Assembly: GCA_034698045.1 (NCBI GenBank)
Contig: JAQGAU010001300.1
Coordinates: 1 to 20,029 of the forward strand
Reading direction: 5' to 3'
Source: Paramacrobiotus richtersi
Taxonomy: Eukaryota; Tardigrada; Eutardigrada; Parachela; Macrobiotidae
Length of the DNA stretch: 20,029 bases
The notes under the pieces were generated by a model. The model saw only the letters and a program-made list of their open reading frames with translations. It was not told where the DNA came from and ran no database searches. Shown one piece after another: positions 1 through 10,133 of this stretch; position 1 is the stretch's first letter; each line of letters opens with the position of its first letter. Both the position numbers and the translations under genes were made by a program.

Positions 1-263
1 AGGCTGTAGATCGCCATTAAAGGCCTGATTGCCTTTATGGCTCTTGTGTGTGTTTCCTCGACATGCAGATGCATGTTTGTTTCAATACCTAGACTAACAA
101 TAAGAAAGCGCAATATACGTAGGCCGTACTCCGAAGGAACTTTACAGTTTTCAGCTACAATCATTCATTCAGGTTGATAAAATCCCTATTTTCGGTACTC
201 ATACGCTCATTACGTCTGCAGAGCTTCCTTGTTACAGTTCTTTAACAGTGTTTTTTTTTTCAG

Positions 264-473
264 CCGAAATAAAGTTGTCGCAGAGGTGGATTTACTGCGA
301 TACGGACTATTGTAACACTATCTCGAAGGCGGATATGATAAACGAATGTTTCAAAGACGTACGTCTGCCACACTTGACATCTTGTCGTCCAGATGACATA
401 ATATTTTGGGGGTATGTTTCATTAGATGCCCGGACGGTCGTTAGAGGTATGCAAAGCCAATCTAGACAACTGA
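264..473 (+). CDS. 3' end of a subfamily-I three-finger (Ly6-like) protein gene, 5' exons outside window
   Basis: This is the 3' end of a small secreted three-finger protein gene whose upstream exons lie before the window. An acceptor with a run of ten or more T followed by CAG (to 263) opens a 95-nt exon, 264-358. Read from its third base, it gives a short basic stretch and then W-I-Y-C-D-T-D-Y-C-N, the terminal Ly6/uPAR Cys-Asn signature, followed by a further Cys (N-E-C-F-K-D). A GTACGT donor follows at 359. After a 67-nt intron the next exon begins at 426 with M-P-G-R-S-L-E. It either reads on to a TGA at 471-473 or is spliced at GTATGC (447) as a 21-nt micro-exon. The paralogue at 13514-13693 has the same 95-nt length, phase and 21-nt block, which supports the model. 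The last exon boundary is uncertain. Confidence 0.72.
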
Positions 474-829
474 AGATACTATATTCCGTAATGCGAGTGT
501 GGTTCTCATTTGTAAAATTAATGTGAGACCCGCTGGAGAAATATCGCATTTGGTCATGCACAGTAAAGGAGCCATTATCGTTAGTGCCTCGGCAGTGCGA
601 GGTATTATTATCGCTGTTGTACAAGGAAATTGGTAAAATGTTGTTTTTAAAAACGGGTGAAAGCAGATCTACTTGTTTCTTGTTTCAACGTTTAAGCATG
701 GAAATTGTGCGCGGTAACGCTAGTTCGAATTTTGGCTACTGTTCCTTCTCGCCCTAACTGGGACGAATTTTTATTGGATTTTTGAAATTTTTATCGTGTC
801 AGCAATGTTTCTGGGCCACTGCCAAAATT

Positions 830-835
830 AATAAA
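830..835 (+). promoter_or_regulatory. Candidate polyadenylation signal AATAAA
   Basis: An AATAAA hexamer lies about 360 nt after the TGA of the subfamily-I gene that ends at 473. The subfamily-II genes have AATAAA at a similar distance after their stops. Assignment rests on motif and position only. Confidence 0.35.
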
Positions 836-1005
836 GATTATCGCTAGCGTATGAGCGAACTCCTACAGCGAGTCAGGCATTCGCCTTTTAGAACGAGTTA
901 AGTAAGCTGAAGCAGACGGAATCAACCAGAGAGCGAACGAACCAAGGCACAACTACGAGCGAGCCCAACACGAAAATGACGCTAGAAAAATCTGCGCGAG
1001 CGAAC

Positions 1006-1027
1006 CGAGCCGTAAAATTACGGCTCG
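1006..1027. repeat. 22-bp perfect palindrome
   Basis: CGAGCCGTAA and TTACGGCTCG flank a two-base AA centre, a perfect inverted repeat in the intergenic region. It could be a transposon end, a protein-binding site or chance; nothing else identifies it. Confidence 0.5.
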
Positions 1028-1444
1028 TGCCGGGCACTATCGATGCCTGTGCAATAAAAGTTTTCCAAGTGATTTGCTAATACACAGCTTAGCCAGTCGA
1101 TAGACGCATGGCCACATACCATTTTTTGCGAACGTGTTTAAATATGACAAAAAAATTTTATTGCGGACCCTACATATTAATCAAACCTTGCTGGCCTCAG
1201 CCTGGACGTTAGATTAAAAGTTCAGAATGATTAAGAAGTTTTCTCTTATCGCAGTTCGACCCGCCGATTCCGCAAGGCAAGGATCAAGATTAGCGTTTGC
1301 TTTTTTTCTTGAATATTGAATATGAATAACCCGTTGAATATGATACTATAATTACTATTCCGATCATGACCATGCGAGTGTCTTTCAGTTTGCACGATGC
1401 CTAATCGGCTGTATTCGTAGCTGAAAAACAGTACCGGCAGCGCC

Positions 1445-4400
1445 CTGCGCAGTGCGACAGGAAAGCATGATATCCTTGGAGCTGCGCTTACTTTGGCACT
1501 GTCGACAATCCCGGCTTCACGATCGTCAAGAGCGACCGCCATTCTGACGGTTACGCTCCTCCTGTTGAGGGCCGGTCAGGCAACTTTACAATCATTTGAA
1601 TAACAGTCCCAGTAATTCTCTTTTGCTTGACAGTCGAACGCAGTGATGGATTAAAATGTTATTCCTGTGAAGACACTGGTGCGGTGCAAACGGGAAGCAA
1701 CCTGCTGCAGTGCTACAACACGCCGGCGCTTCTGGCGAAGACGGTAGAATGTCCCGACAGCATAACCGGGGCTAATTACATGGCTAGTGGCTGGACTGAT
1801 CGGAGAAACCACTTGCTGAGAGGATATTGTGCCGTATGGATTCAACAGACAAATTATGACATAGACTTTGGTAAGACGTTTGTGTATCCTCATAAACATT
1901 ATAAATTCGATTAAACAGAACGACTATTCTGTAGGGGACCGTCGAGACACATACTGGAATCGGGGATGTCAGTATCCAGGCGGCGAGCCAAATGAGCCGG
2001 ATGACTGCCTAAAGGTCAAGGAAAAAAGGTGCTGATGTGTACAAGAAATCACAGGCAAAGCAATTGTCACTGTATGATCCTGTTAAGTTTTTAGTAAGGC
2101 TCGTCAAATTGCTAATCTTTCCAAAGTTAAGAAGTGCGAAATGGCACAGTCATAGAGAAACTCAAAACAGGGGAACTGTGCGTGCTGATCAGGAGACGAC
2201 CTGTTACATGCCACAGTCGCATGGAAGTTTCTACCGATTTTGTTCAGGTTTCATCCAGGTGTTTACCTAAAGCGTTCTGTAAACCGTCAGTAAGCTTGGC
2301 GAGAAGTGGTTAAACGACGAAAATTCACTTTGACTGAAGTTTAGTTTTTGCTATCTGAACGCAACTAAATTACTCTACCTCGTGTTTACAACAAAAGAGT
2401 GCGCCTTTAGTAGAAAATATTATTTCCCTTCTGGGGTTCCATCTTGATAAACATTTATGTACATCTTTCAACTCGCGAACCCTTGATTGGCCGGCGTACC
2501 TGCTGCCTGTCAACAATAAAAACTTAGCTTTTGGCTAATATTCAGGCGTTCAGCAGCATCCGAGCACTTTTCCGCGGTGCTCTCCATTTGCTGTTCTGGC
2601 AAGTGTCCGGTCGGCTACAGAGTGTAAACACATAGTGTAAACACACATGCAATCGGACTTAGTGAGTGACTGCGAGTCCCAACAAGGGGTTTGTTTGGTT
2701 ACGAAGTAAATACAAGTACAAATACATCGTATTATGGTGCCTTCCGGGCAATAGAAAACTGTGGGTTATATGCTGTTCTTAACATATACGACAGTTCTGA
2801 TCATAATCCAATACTATAGTAGATCGGGAGGTAGTATGGATTGTTTGAATTATTGGGTGTGGCTGATTGTTCTGATTATTTGGCTGTGGCCAATCAGTGC
2901 GGGGTTGACATCAATAAGGCGGAATAATCGAAACTGGAATAATCAACATAATCAGACAAACAATCCTTATGGTGAACCTCACTACAAAGTATTCAAGTAC
3001 AATCATAAACATGGATGAGAAAACGACAACGGTTATGCTAAGTTGATAATGACCGTTTTGTTAACCATACGTGCTTGTTCTTAACGCGATTTTTGACGGT
3101 GCATTTATGCCTTTAATTTGTTAGTTTCATTCACCGAATTCCTTTAGCGTTCGGTCTGCGCAACCCGAGTCCATGCATGTTCTTGCCGCATAAAAATGGA
3201 CGTTCCGCAATCAGAGGTAGATGTGAGGGGAAGCTTACCAAGCGACTGTACATTTGCTTGACACATGTAGTTCATTAGTAAAACAGCGCCCAATGGAATG
3301 ACACCAATTTCCTTGTAAGGTTAGGGGCGCCGTTCACTGTGTTCCTTTCTTCTAGTCAGCCCCATGCCACGTGGCGCGAATGGACCGTACAGTACTGCCG
3401 GACCGATCTCTGCAATGGCGAGCCCTTTGCGGACTTTGTCAACCGATGCTTCGGCGGCGGCGGATCGAATGCATCACTTACTACGGTACTGGCCGAAATG
3501 CAGCGTTCTGTCACAAAATCCACAACATCTGTTACATTTGCAGCGGGATTTCAACAACGTCAGTGCCACGCTTCAGCCACCTGCAACAATCCAGCCGGTA
3601 AGTTTTTGTATTTCCGAAGGGTCCCTTCGGAAATACAAAACACGAAGGGTCCTGTAGCACCCTATCGTCATTCTCCATTTTTTTTCAGCTGACAATCGAT
3701 CCAAAAATTGATGCGCTTTTGAAGGTACTTCTGGTTTACTTAAATGTTTGTAAGGCCGGCATACATCGGCTCGTTTCGACACAGATCAGTAATTGTAAGT
3801 ATATACTCGTACCGTAACTGGTCGATCCGTGGAACGGATAATCTGGGCTCGGCCAACTTTACCTTTGCCGTTCGCTTTGCCTTTGCCGTTTTTTTTGCCG
3901 TTTACCACTTTGACGTTCACTTTACCTTTGCCGTTTGCATTGCCTTTGCCTTAGCATTCTGACGTTTCACACAAGTTCCAGTTTGCCTTTGCCGTACTGG
4001 GCGACGTTTGCCGTTAACACTTTAACCTCACAATCATACGAAAAATTTATAGTCCATAATTGTGTACGTAAGCCTTTTGCTTTTACCGCAACGACCACAA
4101 TACGACTTCAGATTCTTTTCGTGCCGGGACCGCTGATGTTATTACAAGTGCAGTCGGCGTTTCCATTGGCTGTTAGATGGTTACCTTGTAAAAAAGCTGC
4201 CATCCGTCGATTTCACGGCTTACGCATGTCTCCTTACGGTCTTTTTGCATCCACAGTTTCGTGCTTAACTTATCGGACTCCAGGATTTTACGCGCCTATG
4301 CCCAAGTTTCCATGTATGCGACCACTAATCCGGCTGTCTCAAATGGAACTAATACCACATCTACTATCTTTTCGTTGATGAGGGAAACAGGAGCTTGAAT

Positions 4401-5454
4401 TATCATGACAGCTGCCCAGGATTACAACGAACACAGTTGTACGCTTGGGTTCGAACACAGGCTTGGTCGTGGGCTTTTTCTGGATTGACGAGCAGGTCAT
4501 CTCTGACAAACTCGGCCAGCTGATCAGTTCCATGACCGAACAGAGCCATTGCCAGTCCTTCCCTTTGATCTTCATGAAAGTTAGCAACATTTTCAATTAC
4601 ATTAATGAAACATCATTTCGCTTGCCAAATAATTTTTTGCAATTGCATACATCATCTATTCAGCTTGCAGTTTTTGTATGCATTCTCCAGATTACATATA
4701 ATTTTGCACATTACAAGTTGGACTTTTCTTCAACCCACTCTAACTTTTCATAATTTTGTATTTTATGAAAAGACCGCAGATGGTCCCCATTACTGATTAC
4801 AACGCGCTGGTTACACAACGGCACCGAGCGAACAGATCTTACACAGAGATTTTTTGTAAACACCGCCATAACGTCGAAGTGCGGACGATAAATGTCGCGA
4901 AGTACGGTAAAGGCAAACTAAAAACGTCAAAATGCTAAGGCAAAGGCATAGTAAACGGCAAAGGTAAAGTAAACGTCAAAGTGCTAAACGGCAAAAAAAA
5001 CGGCAAAGGCAAAGCGAACGGCAAAGGTAAAGTTGGCCGAGCCGATAATCTGCGTCGAGCTGCCACCTAGATGGCCAATACATATCATGGCATGTCGGTA
5101 TATCCTACGTGCTGTTTTTCGGAGATACACACAAATTTTTACTCGTGGAAGGACTCTATCATATTCGACTTACGAATGGTACAGTATCTCGTTTGGCTCA
5201 GCCGATCCATGCGCACTATCAACGGCTATGGCGTTATTTCGTGTAGTTATCCATATCTCCCACTGTCTTAATTGTACATCAATTCAAGTTACCGCAAATA
5301 CGTCTGGGAACATTTAATTTAGGCCCGGGCGGAGAATCTCACTGCTAATGCTGGAAACGGTCCAAAAGGAGGCGCGGCGCGGCTAACACGCTTCTCCCAT
5401 ATGGATGCACTGACTGCATCCTTATTTTTGTTGTTTTTGTCTGTGTACATGTAA
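1445..5454 (+). CDS. Seven-exon GPI-anchored three-finger (Ly6-like) gene, subfamily II, with CTG at the expected start
   Basis: Exons: 1445-1574, 1634-1870, 1935-2028, 3356-3485, 3544-3597, 3689-3724 and 5323-5454. They total 813 nt (270 residues plus stop) with intron phases 1,1,2,0,0,0. Exon 1 encodes a hydrophobic signal-like segment. Exons 2-4 encode the three-finger domain, from D-G-L-K-C-Y-S-C to Q-Y-C-R-T-D-L-C-N, with ten cysteines including N-R-C-F. Exons 5-6 encode a stem, and exon 7 a tail with N-L-T and a hydrophobic GPI-type C terminus ending at TAA. All splice sites are GT-AG, though the exon-3 donor GTGCTG is weak. Exon lengths match the paralogue at 15732-18837 exactly except exons 4 and 7, which differ by multiples of three. 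The aligned start reads CTG, an in-frame TAG lies 27 nt before it, and no in-frame ATG is present. It may therefore be a recent start-loss pseudogene, use CTG, or have another first exon. Confidence 0.78.
2029..3355 (+). other. Intron 3 of the subfamily-II gene (1327 nt)
   Basis: The first ~150 nt and the last ~170 nt resemble the corresponding intron of the paralogue (16328-17973). The middle (about 2270-3190) does not and is AT-rich. It holds a chance open frame near 2761-3018 with repetitive ATTGTTCTGATTATT-like text, but no recognisable mobile-element protein. Confidence 0.6.
3604..3640. repeat. Perfect 18-bp-arm hairpin in intron 5, template-switch type
   Basis: Left arm 3604-3621 and right arm 3623-3640 are perfect reverse complements around a single T, so the intron RNA could form a strong hairpin. 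The decamer CGAAGGGTCC occurs at 3615-3624 and again at 3642-3651. The same intron of the paralogue (18223-18280) lacks the hairpin. This fits an inverted templated insertion of about 28 bp in this copy only. Confidence 0.85.
3846..3967 (+). repeat. Left terminal inverted repeat of the MULE-like element
   Basis: About 122 bp pair with 4922-5043. The arm itself is built from repeated CTTTGCCGTTT / CTTTACCTTTGCCGTT words, including a T8 run, so subterminal repeats lie within the TIR. Such arrays can serve as transposase-binding sites in related elements; that role is inferred here. Confidence 0.85.
4922..5043 (-). repeat. Right terminal inverted repeat of the MULE-like element
   Basis: This is the reverse complement of 3846-3967, with the outer 57 or so bases identical and a handful of substitutions further in. 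It ends GTTGGCCGAGCC, directly followed by the target duplication at 5044-5052. Confidence 0.85.
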
Positions 5455-6070
5455 ATTATAGCTTTGCGAATGCATGCACCTGTGTGGGCTTATACAAAGC
5501 GTGATGTTTCCATTTCCGGCATGTTCAGGTCGATTCAAGGGCGGTTATAGACTCACGGGGCCGCTTTTGTCAGTACTATCGAAGGAACTTGGTCTTTAAT
5601 TGAGCTTCTGTGTGTACGCAGTGTTACTTCACATTTTGGCCAGTGCTGCTGTATGTTTGTCGTACTGTAACACCGCTCAACTACAACGTGTATGTGCGTG
5701 AAGTTGTTGAAAGTTGCCAGATAACTTGTTACAGTGATGGGCGACTTAGCCATAACCTGTTGCCGAAAAAAATGGGGTACGAGTGTATTAACTGATAGCG
5801 TCAGTCCAATAAAACAGCTAGCATGTGAGCCCTGTCTCAAAGCGTAACCGCTGCCGAGCAATTTCTGCGCGGGGAACTTTCGCACTATTCACTAAAATGC
5901 GATGTTTCTGGAGATTTAATTCTGCATAAAATAATCATTTATTTATGGTTGTTAGTAAGAACCGGTCTGATAACCGGTTTAAGCGACCGTCTGCTGCGAA
6001 CTTTAGCCAGTGTCACGATTGCCGTGTAAGCTAAACTCCGCTAGTAGGAACTTCTATGCTGTAGATATCC
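5455..6070 (+). other. 3' UTR and downstream flank, duplicated at 18838-19460
   Basis: This stretch aligns over its whole length with the sequence after the second subfamily-II gene, for example AATTATAGCTTTGCGAATG, the CGCGGGG region near 5870 and CTCCGCTAG near 6040. The duplicated segment therefore extends about 600 bp beyond the stop codon. Open frames here are not shared in frame between the copies, so I read it as non-coding. Confidence 0.7.
5808..5813 (+). promoter_or_regulatory. Polyadenylation signal AATAAA of the first subfamily-II gene
   Basis: AATAAA lies 354 nt after the TAA stop. It is conserved in the paralogue at 19190-19195 within GCGTCAG...AATAAAA, at nearly the same distance from that gene's stop, which supports it as the 3'-end signal. 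Confidence 0.6.
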
Positions 6071-6085
6071 ATTTCGGGGGAAAAG

Positions 6086-6307
6086 TTGCTTGTGGGATTT
6101 TGCGTTTTGGCACTTTACGTTCTGGTTTTCATGGTTTCGTCATATGATAAGACTCGATTGTACAGACGACTATACAGTACATACCAGTCAAGTTGGTTTT
6201 CAAATTATTTTACTGATACTACATGTAAGGTACATAATGTGGCCAAGATTCGCCCGAAACTGTGCTATCAGTGCCTTGAACATGCTGTACTTCTAATGCG
6301 ACCATGA
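6086..6307 (+). pseudogene. Possible 5' remnant of a three-finger protein gene
   Basis: A hydrophobic stretch (G-F-C-V-L-A-L-Y-V-L-V-F-M-V-S-S-Y) resembling a signal peptide is followed, about 130 nt on, by A-K-I-R-P-K-L-C-Y-Q-C and, nine codons after that last Cys, a stop. C-Y-x-C is how the three-finger domains of this family begin, and A-K-I recalls the start of the domain exon in the gene at 11930. No ATG sits at the expected start, no normal donor follows the signal-like part, and the middle of the domain is absent. It could be the decayed front of the broken copy at 6444-7534. Similarity is short and could be partly chance. Confidence 0.35.
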
Positions 6308-6443
6308 GAAACGTTCTATTTACCTCCGCACTAAATGCTGGACAGTACAGCAGTAAAACAGTCGTGAAATAAAAGGCGCGCTTCCTCGAAGATGATCAGT
6401 TGCGAGGAACTGGAGACTCATCACCATTCCTTATTGTAACTAG

Positions 6444-7534
6444 GCCAGAGATCGTGTGGCGCCGGTGGACTGTGCTGTACTGCCGGAACGATCTGTGTAA
6501 TGGTGAACCGTTTGCGACTTTGTCAATCGATGTTTCGGCGGCGGGTCAAATGCCGCCTCACTTACGACGGTATTTAGAACACCTGTTTTTACCAGTCTTT
6601 AGATACAGAACCAACGTCTTTTCTTTCCCCTTTCAGAGTGACTTCAACCACGTCAATGCACTCTTCGCCCACGCCCAACAAATCCGCCAGTAAGTTTGTC
6701 TACACCTGAGCGAGGCACATGTATCGCGGGTATGCATTTGTAATCAATACGCTAACAGCGTTGACTTTTTTGCAGCCCACAGTCGACCCTGCAGTTGACG
6801 CGCTTCAAAGGGTAATTAATAATGATTGTCTTATATATCAGTTGTGCTAAGCAGCGGCTCGGTTCTATAATAACCATAGCACATGCAGTGTACTTCTGAC
6901 CAATCGCCGTGCAATATAACAGCGCGATGCGGCAACCAGCAGTCTAGGTAAAACATTCATAAAGTTGTGCTATTTTATACGCAATTAGTCCACCTCGGCC
7001 CACGAGTGAAATACTGGACGCCGCGAATCTGCGGTTTTTCGCATACTTTTTTGCTAGGAAACCAGAGAAAATTGCTTGTGAGAAATTGCTTGAGAAAATT
7101 GTGAAACGAAGATTTTTGAACATTTGAATGATTTCTCCCATTCGTTGTTTCGGTGACGTGAGGACGGGTATTAAGATGTCACGGCGACTATCGTTCTGGC
7201 GGGCAGTTTTCCTGGCTTACCGGATTTGCATGCCGGTTTCTTTTACGAAACTTTATGGCATTGAATCTACCCGCTTCCTTGGCAAACAGAACTACATACC
7301 TAATCATGTATTCGATTGCATCGTATATAGTTTTGACTGTAAATGATGCTCAAGATATTGCGAATTTGATCCTAGGCCCGAGCGGAGAACCTCACTGGTG
7401 GTGCTGGAGATAATCAAAAAGGAAGCGGTACGCAGCAGACAGGCTTTGCTCGTGTGGATACGCTGACTGCATTCCTTTTTTCGTTTATTGTCTGCATGTA
7501 TGCCATGGCTTTGGCAATGCTGGCAACTGTGTGA
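6444..7534 (+). pseudogene. Broken third copy of the subfamily-II three-finger gene (exons 4-7 only)
   Basis: Four exons align with exons 4-7 of the intact copies: 6444-6569, 6637-6689, 6776-6811 and 7376-7534. Exon 4 encodes L-Y-C-R-N-D-L-C-N-G-E-P-F, then a missing base (GCG-ACT where the sisters have GCGGACT) shifts the frame near 6512. Exon 5 is 53 nt instead of 54. Followed through, the shifted frame meets TGA in exon 6. Exon 7 is still open in the family frame (A-R-A-E-N-L-T, hydrophobic tail, TGA at 7532-7534). Splice sites are intact, but exons 1-3 in family form are absent upstream. I read it as a truncated, frameshifted pseudogene; two assembly indels are possible but would not restore the missing 5' exons. 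Confidence 0.8.
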
Positions 7535-8829
7535 CCTTTAGAACAGACTTAGTGTGAACTCATTTCCCGCTGTCTTCAGTTCGATCCAATGGATTGTCGA
7601 GGACGGTTTTTCGTCAGCAACCTGCATGTTCGCTGTTCTAAGTGCGTCTAGCAGCGCAGGACTGAGACACGGCATGTGCTTGATACTGATGACCTGTGTC
7701 AAGGACTTTGTGACCTGACAAAATCTTTTTGTGGGAAAATATTTGCACATTATCAGCCAGTGTGACCAGTAAAGTTAGCAGGCATCTGGCCTGGCGCCCA
7801 GGATGAAAGATCAACCGGTGTTGCTGAACCATCCCTTCGCAGAGAAGCTTGATTGTATCGATGAAGTGCGATATTTGCTCAGGTTTTAGTCTCCACAAAA
7901 CATTTACTCAGTTTAAACTAACCGCTTATGCGTTCGCGAGTGACCGGTACGTGATATCAAATTCGAAAATCTTCGAATTTTTTGGATCACATTTAGACAG
8001 ATGGATCCGGCAGGGTTGGGGCAAATCGCAGAATTGGAAGAGCAGAACGGAAAAGTTATAAAATGTCGCCGGTGTTGCCACCCTTGCGCAAAGGAAGCGG
8101 TAATGGCAGGTGCATGCATGTGTTTGTTTATTCGTTTCGTTTATTGCATACGAGATACGTGTAATCGTACAATTAACAAACTGGGAGCAACTACGTAATC
8201 GAAAGGGTAGTGTCCACCAGGAGCAGCGTGTAAGACCCCTTTGTCTAATTCAGTTCGGTACACTTAACGGAATCGAATGCGCGACTGAATACGATAATGC
8301 TGGCACAATCACAAATTCTTTGAAGCGGTGCATCATATAATTATGTGGTCACTACAGACTAATTAAACTGTGTGTAGTTGAACCTAGTGATGCGGAAGCC
8401 ATATACAACAAGACAAAACCGGACATATAGGCAGGATTCACTTCCCGTACTGACAAAGCCAATAGAGCTAGATCTTATCATGTTATCCTATCTCGTGGAA
8501 TCTTTCTACTTTCCTGAATCTTGAATACTCGTTTTGCCTTGATGGAAACAAAATAATTATTGCCCTGAAAACGATGGGGAGTTTTGCGCTCGTGACCTGG
8601 CAACCAGCAGGATACTAAAGAAAGAACACTTAGGATTATCTGCTGCAACGGTCATCGGTCAACGGCGTTTCCGCGGTCTTTGTCCATATCTGTTCCTCTG
8701 TCAGCAAGTCAATATCTCTTTGACACTTTCCGGCAGTTTGGCGTCATGGGAAAGTTGTTATCTTACGGAAACCCTCCAGACCAGACCATACGCATACGAA
8801 ACATTATCGACATAGTACACTCCTTTTGG
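7535..8829. other. Stretch without a supported gene
   Basis: The first ~250 nt is probably the decayed 3' UTR of the broken copy, with an AGTAAA near 7768. The remainder has only short overlapping frames on both strands. One 65-codon frame (8001-8198) is Cys-rich and contains Y-C-I-R-D-T-C-N, but it is too short for a three-finger domain and has no paralogous support. No repeat or mobile element was recognised. Confidence 0.45.
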
Positions 8830-9319
8830 TTCTGGGAAAATTACTGGAGCAACTTACTATAACGCGAATTAACTTTCATGCACGAATTAGGGCTGGGTTA
8901 GTCCGGAGCAGTTTGGTTTCCGTTTTTTCAATATATATATGCCACACTAGGCGCTTTATTTTCAACCGTTAAATTCATAAAGAAGGCTTTCGTCTGCATA
9001 AGCGACCGCCATGATCACGTTTGATCTCCTGGGAGCATTATTATGATAACGTTTCTCATAGCTTACTGATCAGCAGATTTGCTCGGGTTAATCGATCCTC
9101 AATCGATCCTTAAGTGGTTAGCCAGTTTCCTTTCCAGGCGATCCATTCAGGTTGTCAGCCAAACATGCAACAGTGATATTTTCTAGTTGTCTCGCGGTGT
9201 ACCACAAGGCTCCCCTTTATCGCCTCTTCTCTTTACCGTATTTATTGACGAACTCTTACACAAAACGAATTCTTTGCCTGGAGTTACCTTTCGAGCATAC
9301 GGCGATGATTTGATGCTGT

Positions 9320-10133
9320 TATTATTATTATTATTATTCACAACAGTGCAGGTAACCCATTTCCGACTGAAGGTAACATTTCCAGCTTGGGAATTTAAAC
9401 CTGGCTGAACAACAGAATTAGCGTCAGAAAATTCAACTCAGCACATTTAAGACAGCACAAAAGTTCCGCAGTATTAGGAAAACTTAATGCTACGCAATTC
9501 CCTACCGAAACATGACAAGGTTCGAGAATCCAGGATGTCCGAGCGCTTGGCACAGTGAATAACATGCAGGCAGTTTCGTAGTTCCATGGCGAGTGTCGTT
9601 TCCCCCAGCTTCGTCGCCGCACTAGCCTTGATCGTCGTCCGGTCAGCATGTCGGAAATGATACGGCTTTTTCTCCTTATCGATCTTCTCCATTTCCGTCA
9701 TATACGATGGTAGTTCATATTTTTCCGGATGCGTAATTTTATACACCCAGACCGCTTCCTGATGTTTCCATCTTTTAAACAGAGGCAGGATGCCATATTT
9801 TCCATAAGTTCCTTCACAGGAACCTTGCAATAGTTAGTGATGGCACGGACAGCGTTTCGATGTATGACAGCCAGTTTTTCGCGCAAAGACACTGACGCAC
9901 TGCTCCAAACACGGGAGCAATAGTCCAGGTGTGACTGGACAAAGCGTATAAAAGTCCAATGCGACGAGTTACTGGAAGTCCTTCCTTAACCCGATTTATG
10001 AGGGAGATTCCATAATTGGCACTTTTTTGAACTTTTGCAAAATGCTCAGTCCATTTAAGATGCCTATCAATTACTACCCCAGATGTTTTACCCCCATTTG
10101 TTTGTTAGTACAGTCAAGTTCTGTCACCTCTAA
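9320..10133 (-). mobile_element. 5'-truncated minus-strand LINE nested in the larger LINE
   Basis: Read on the minus strand, this is the post-catalytic end of a Jockey/CR1-like RT: G-V-V-I-D-R-H-L-K-W near 10060, a frameshifted S-H-L-D-Y-C-S-R-V-W (about 9905-9935), and L-A-V-I-H-R-N-A-V-R-A-I-T-N near 9830-9880. It ends in a (TAA)n tail seen on the + strand as TTATTATTATTATTATTATT at 9320-9339. CTG is repeated at both junctions (9317-9319 and 10134-10136). Deleting the insert joins the host LINE frame exactly (D-D-L-M-L then R-L-I-N-N), which fixes the boundaries well. Frameshifts near 9650 and 9900 show it is inactive. Confidence 0.82.

Larger units (their letters stand above)
474..1444. 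other. Intergenic stretch between the two genes of unit 1
   Basis: No exon could be supported here. The first part (to about 540) still resembles the sequence after the paralogous subfamily-I gene (13757 onward), so it is probably duplicated 3' UTR. Positions 848-1012 are rich in GAGCGAA/GCGAG words that recall the GCGAA-rich repeats near 13.9 kb and 15.5 kb. The last 90 bases before 1445 align with the upstream flank of the gene at 15732 and so represent an old promoter or 5' UTR. Confidence 0.5.
3846..5043. mobile_element. Mutator-like (MULE) DNA transposon, 1198 bp, in intron 6
   Basis: The element starts GGCTCGGCCAAC and ends with its reverse complement. The two ends are about 122-bp inverted repeats with only a few mismatches. 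It is flanked by the 9-bp direct repeat GATAATCTG (3837-3845 and 5044-5052), and the paralogous intron has an uninterrupted site (GGATAGTCTGC, about 18414-18424). A 9-bp target duplication with long terminal repeats is the usual signature of the Mutator superfamily. The interior (3968-4921) has no intact transposase. Short open minus-strand stretches, such as about 4190-4300, might be decayed coding sequence. It is probably non-autonomous. It lies between the 36-nt exon and the last exon of the host gene and enlarges that intron to 1598 nt. Confidence 0.88.

Noticed and set aside
2761..3018. 85-codon frame with hydrophobic segments
   Set aside because: It is AT-rich repetitive intron text, has no paralogue in the sister intron, and lies inside a well-supported intron.
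3935..4378. 147-codon + strand frame
   Set aside because: It starts within the terminal repeat of the DNA transposon and has no motif; the composition follows from the repeat words.
5610..5795. 61-codon frame with several Cys
   Set aside because: It lies in the duplicated 3' UTR; the aligned region near 19000 does not keep the frame.
8001..8198. Cys-rich 65-codon frame with Y-C-I-R-D-T-C-N
   Set aside because: It resembles the family end signature, but the Cys spacing is too short for a three-finger fold, and it has no signal peptide and no matching exon in any paralogue.
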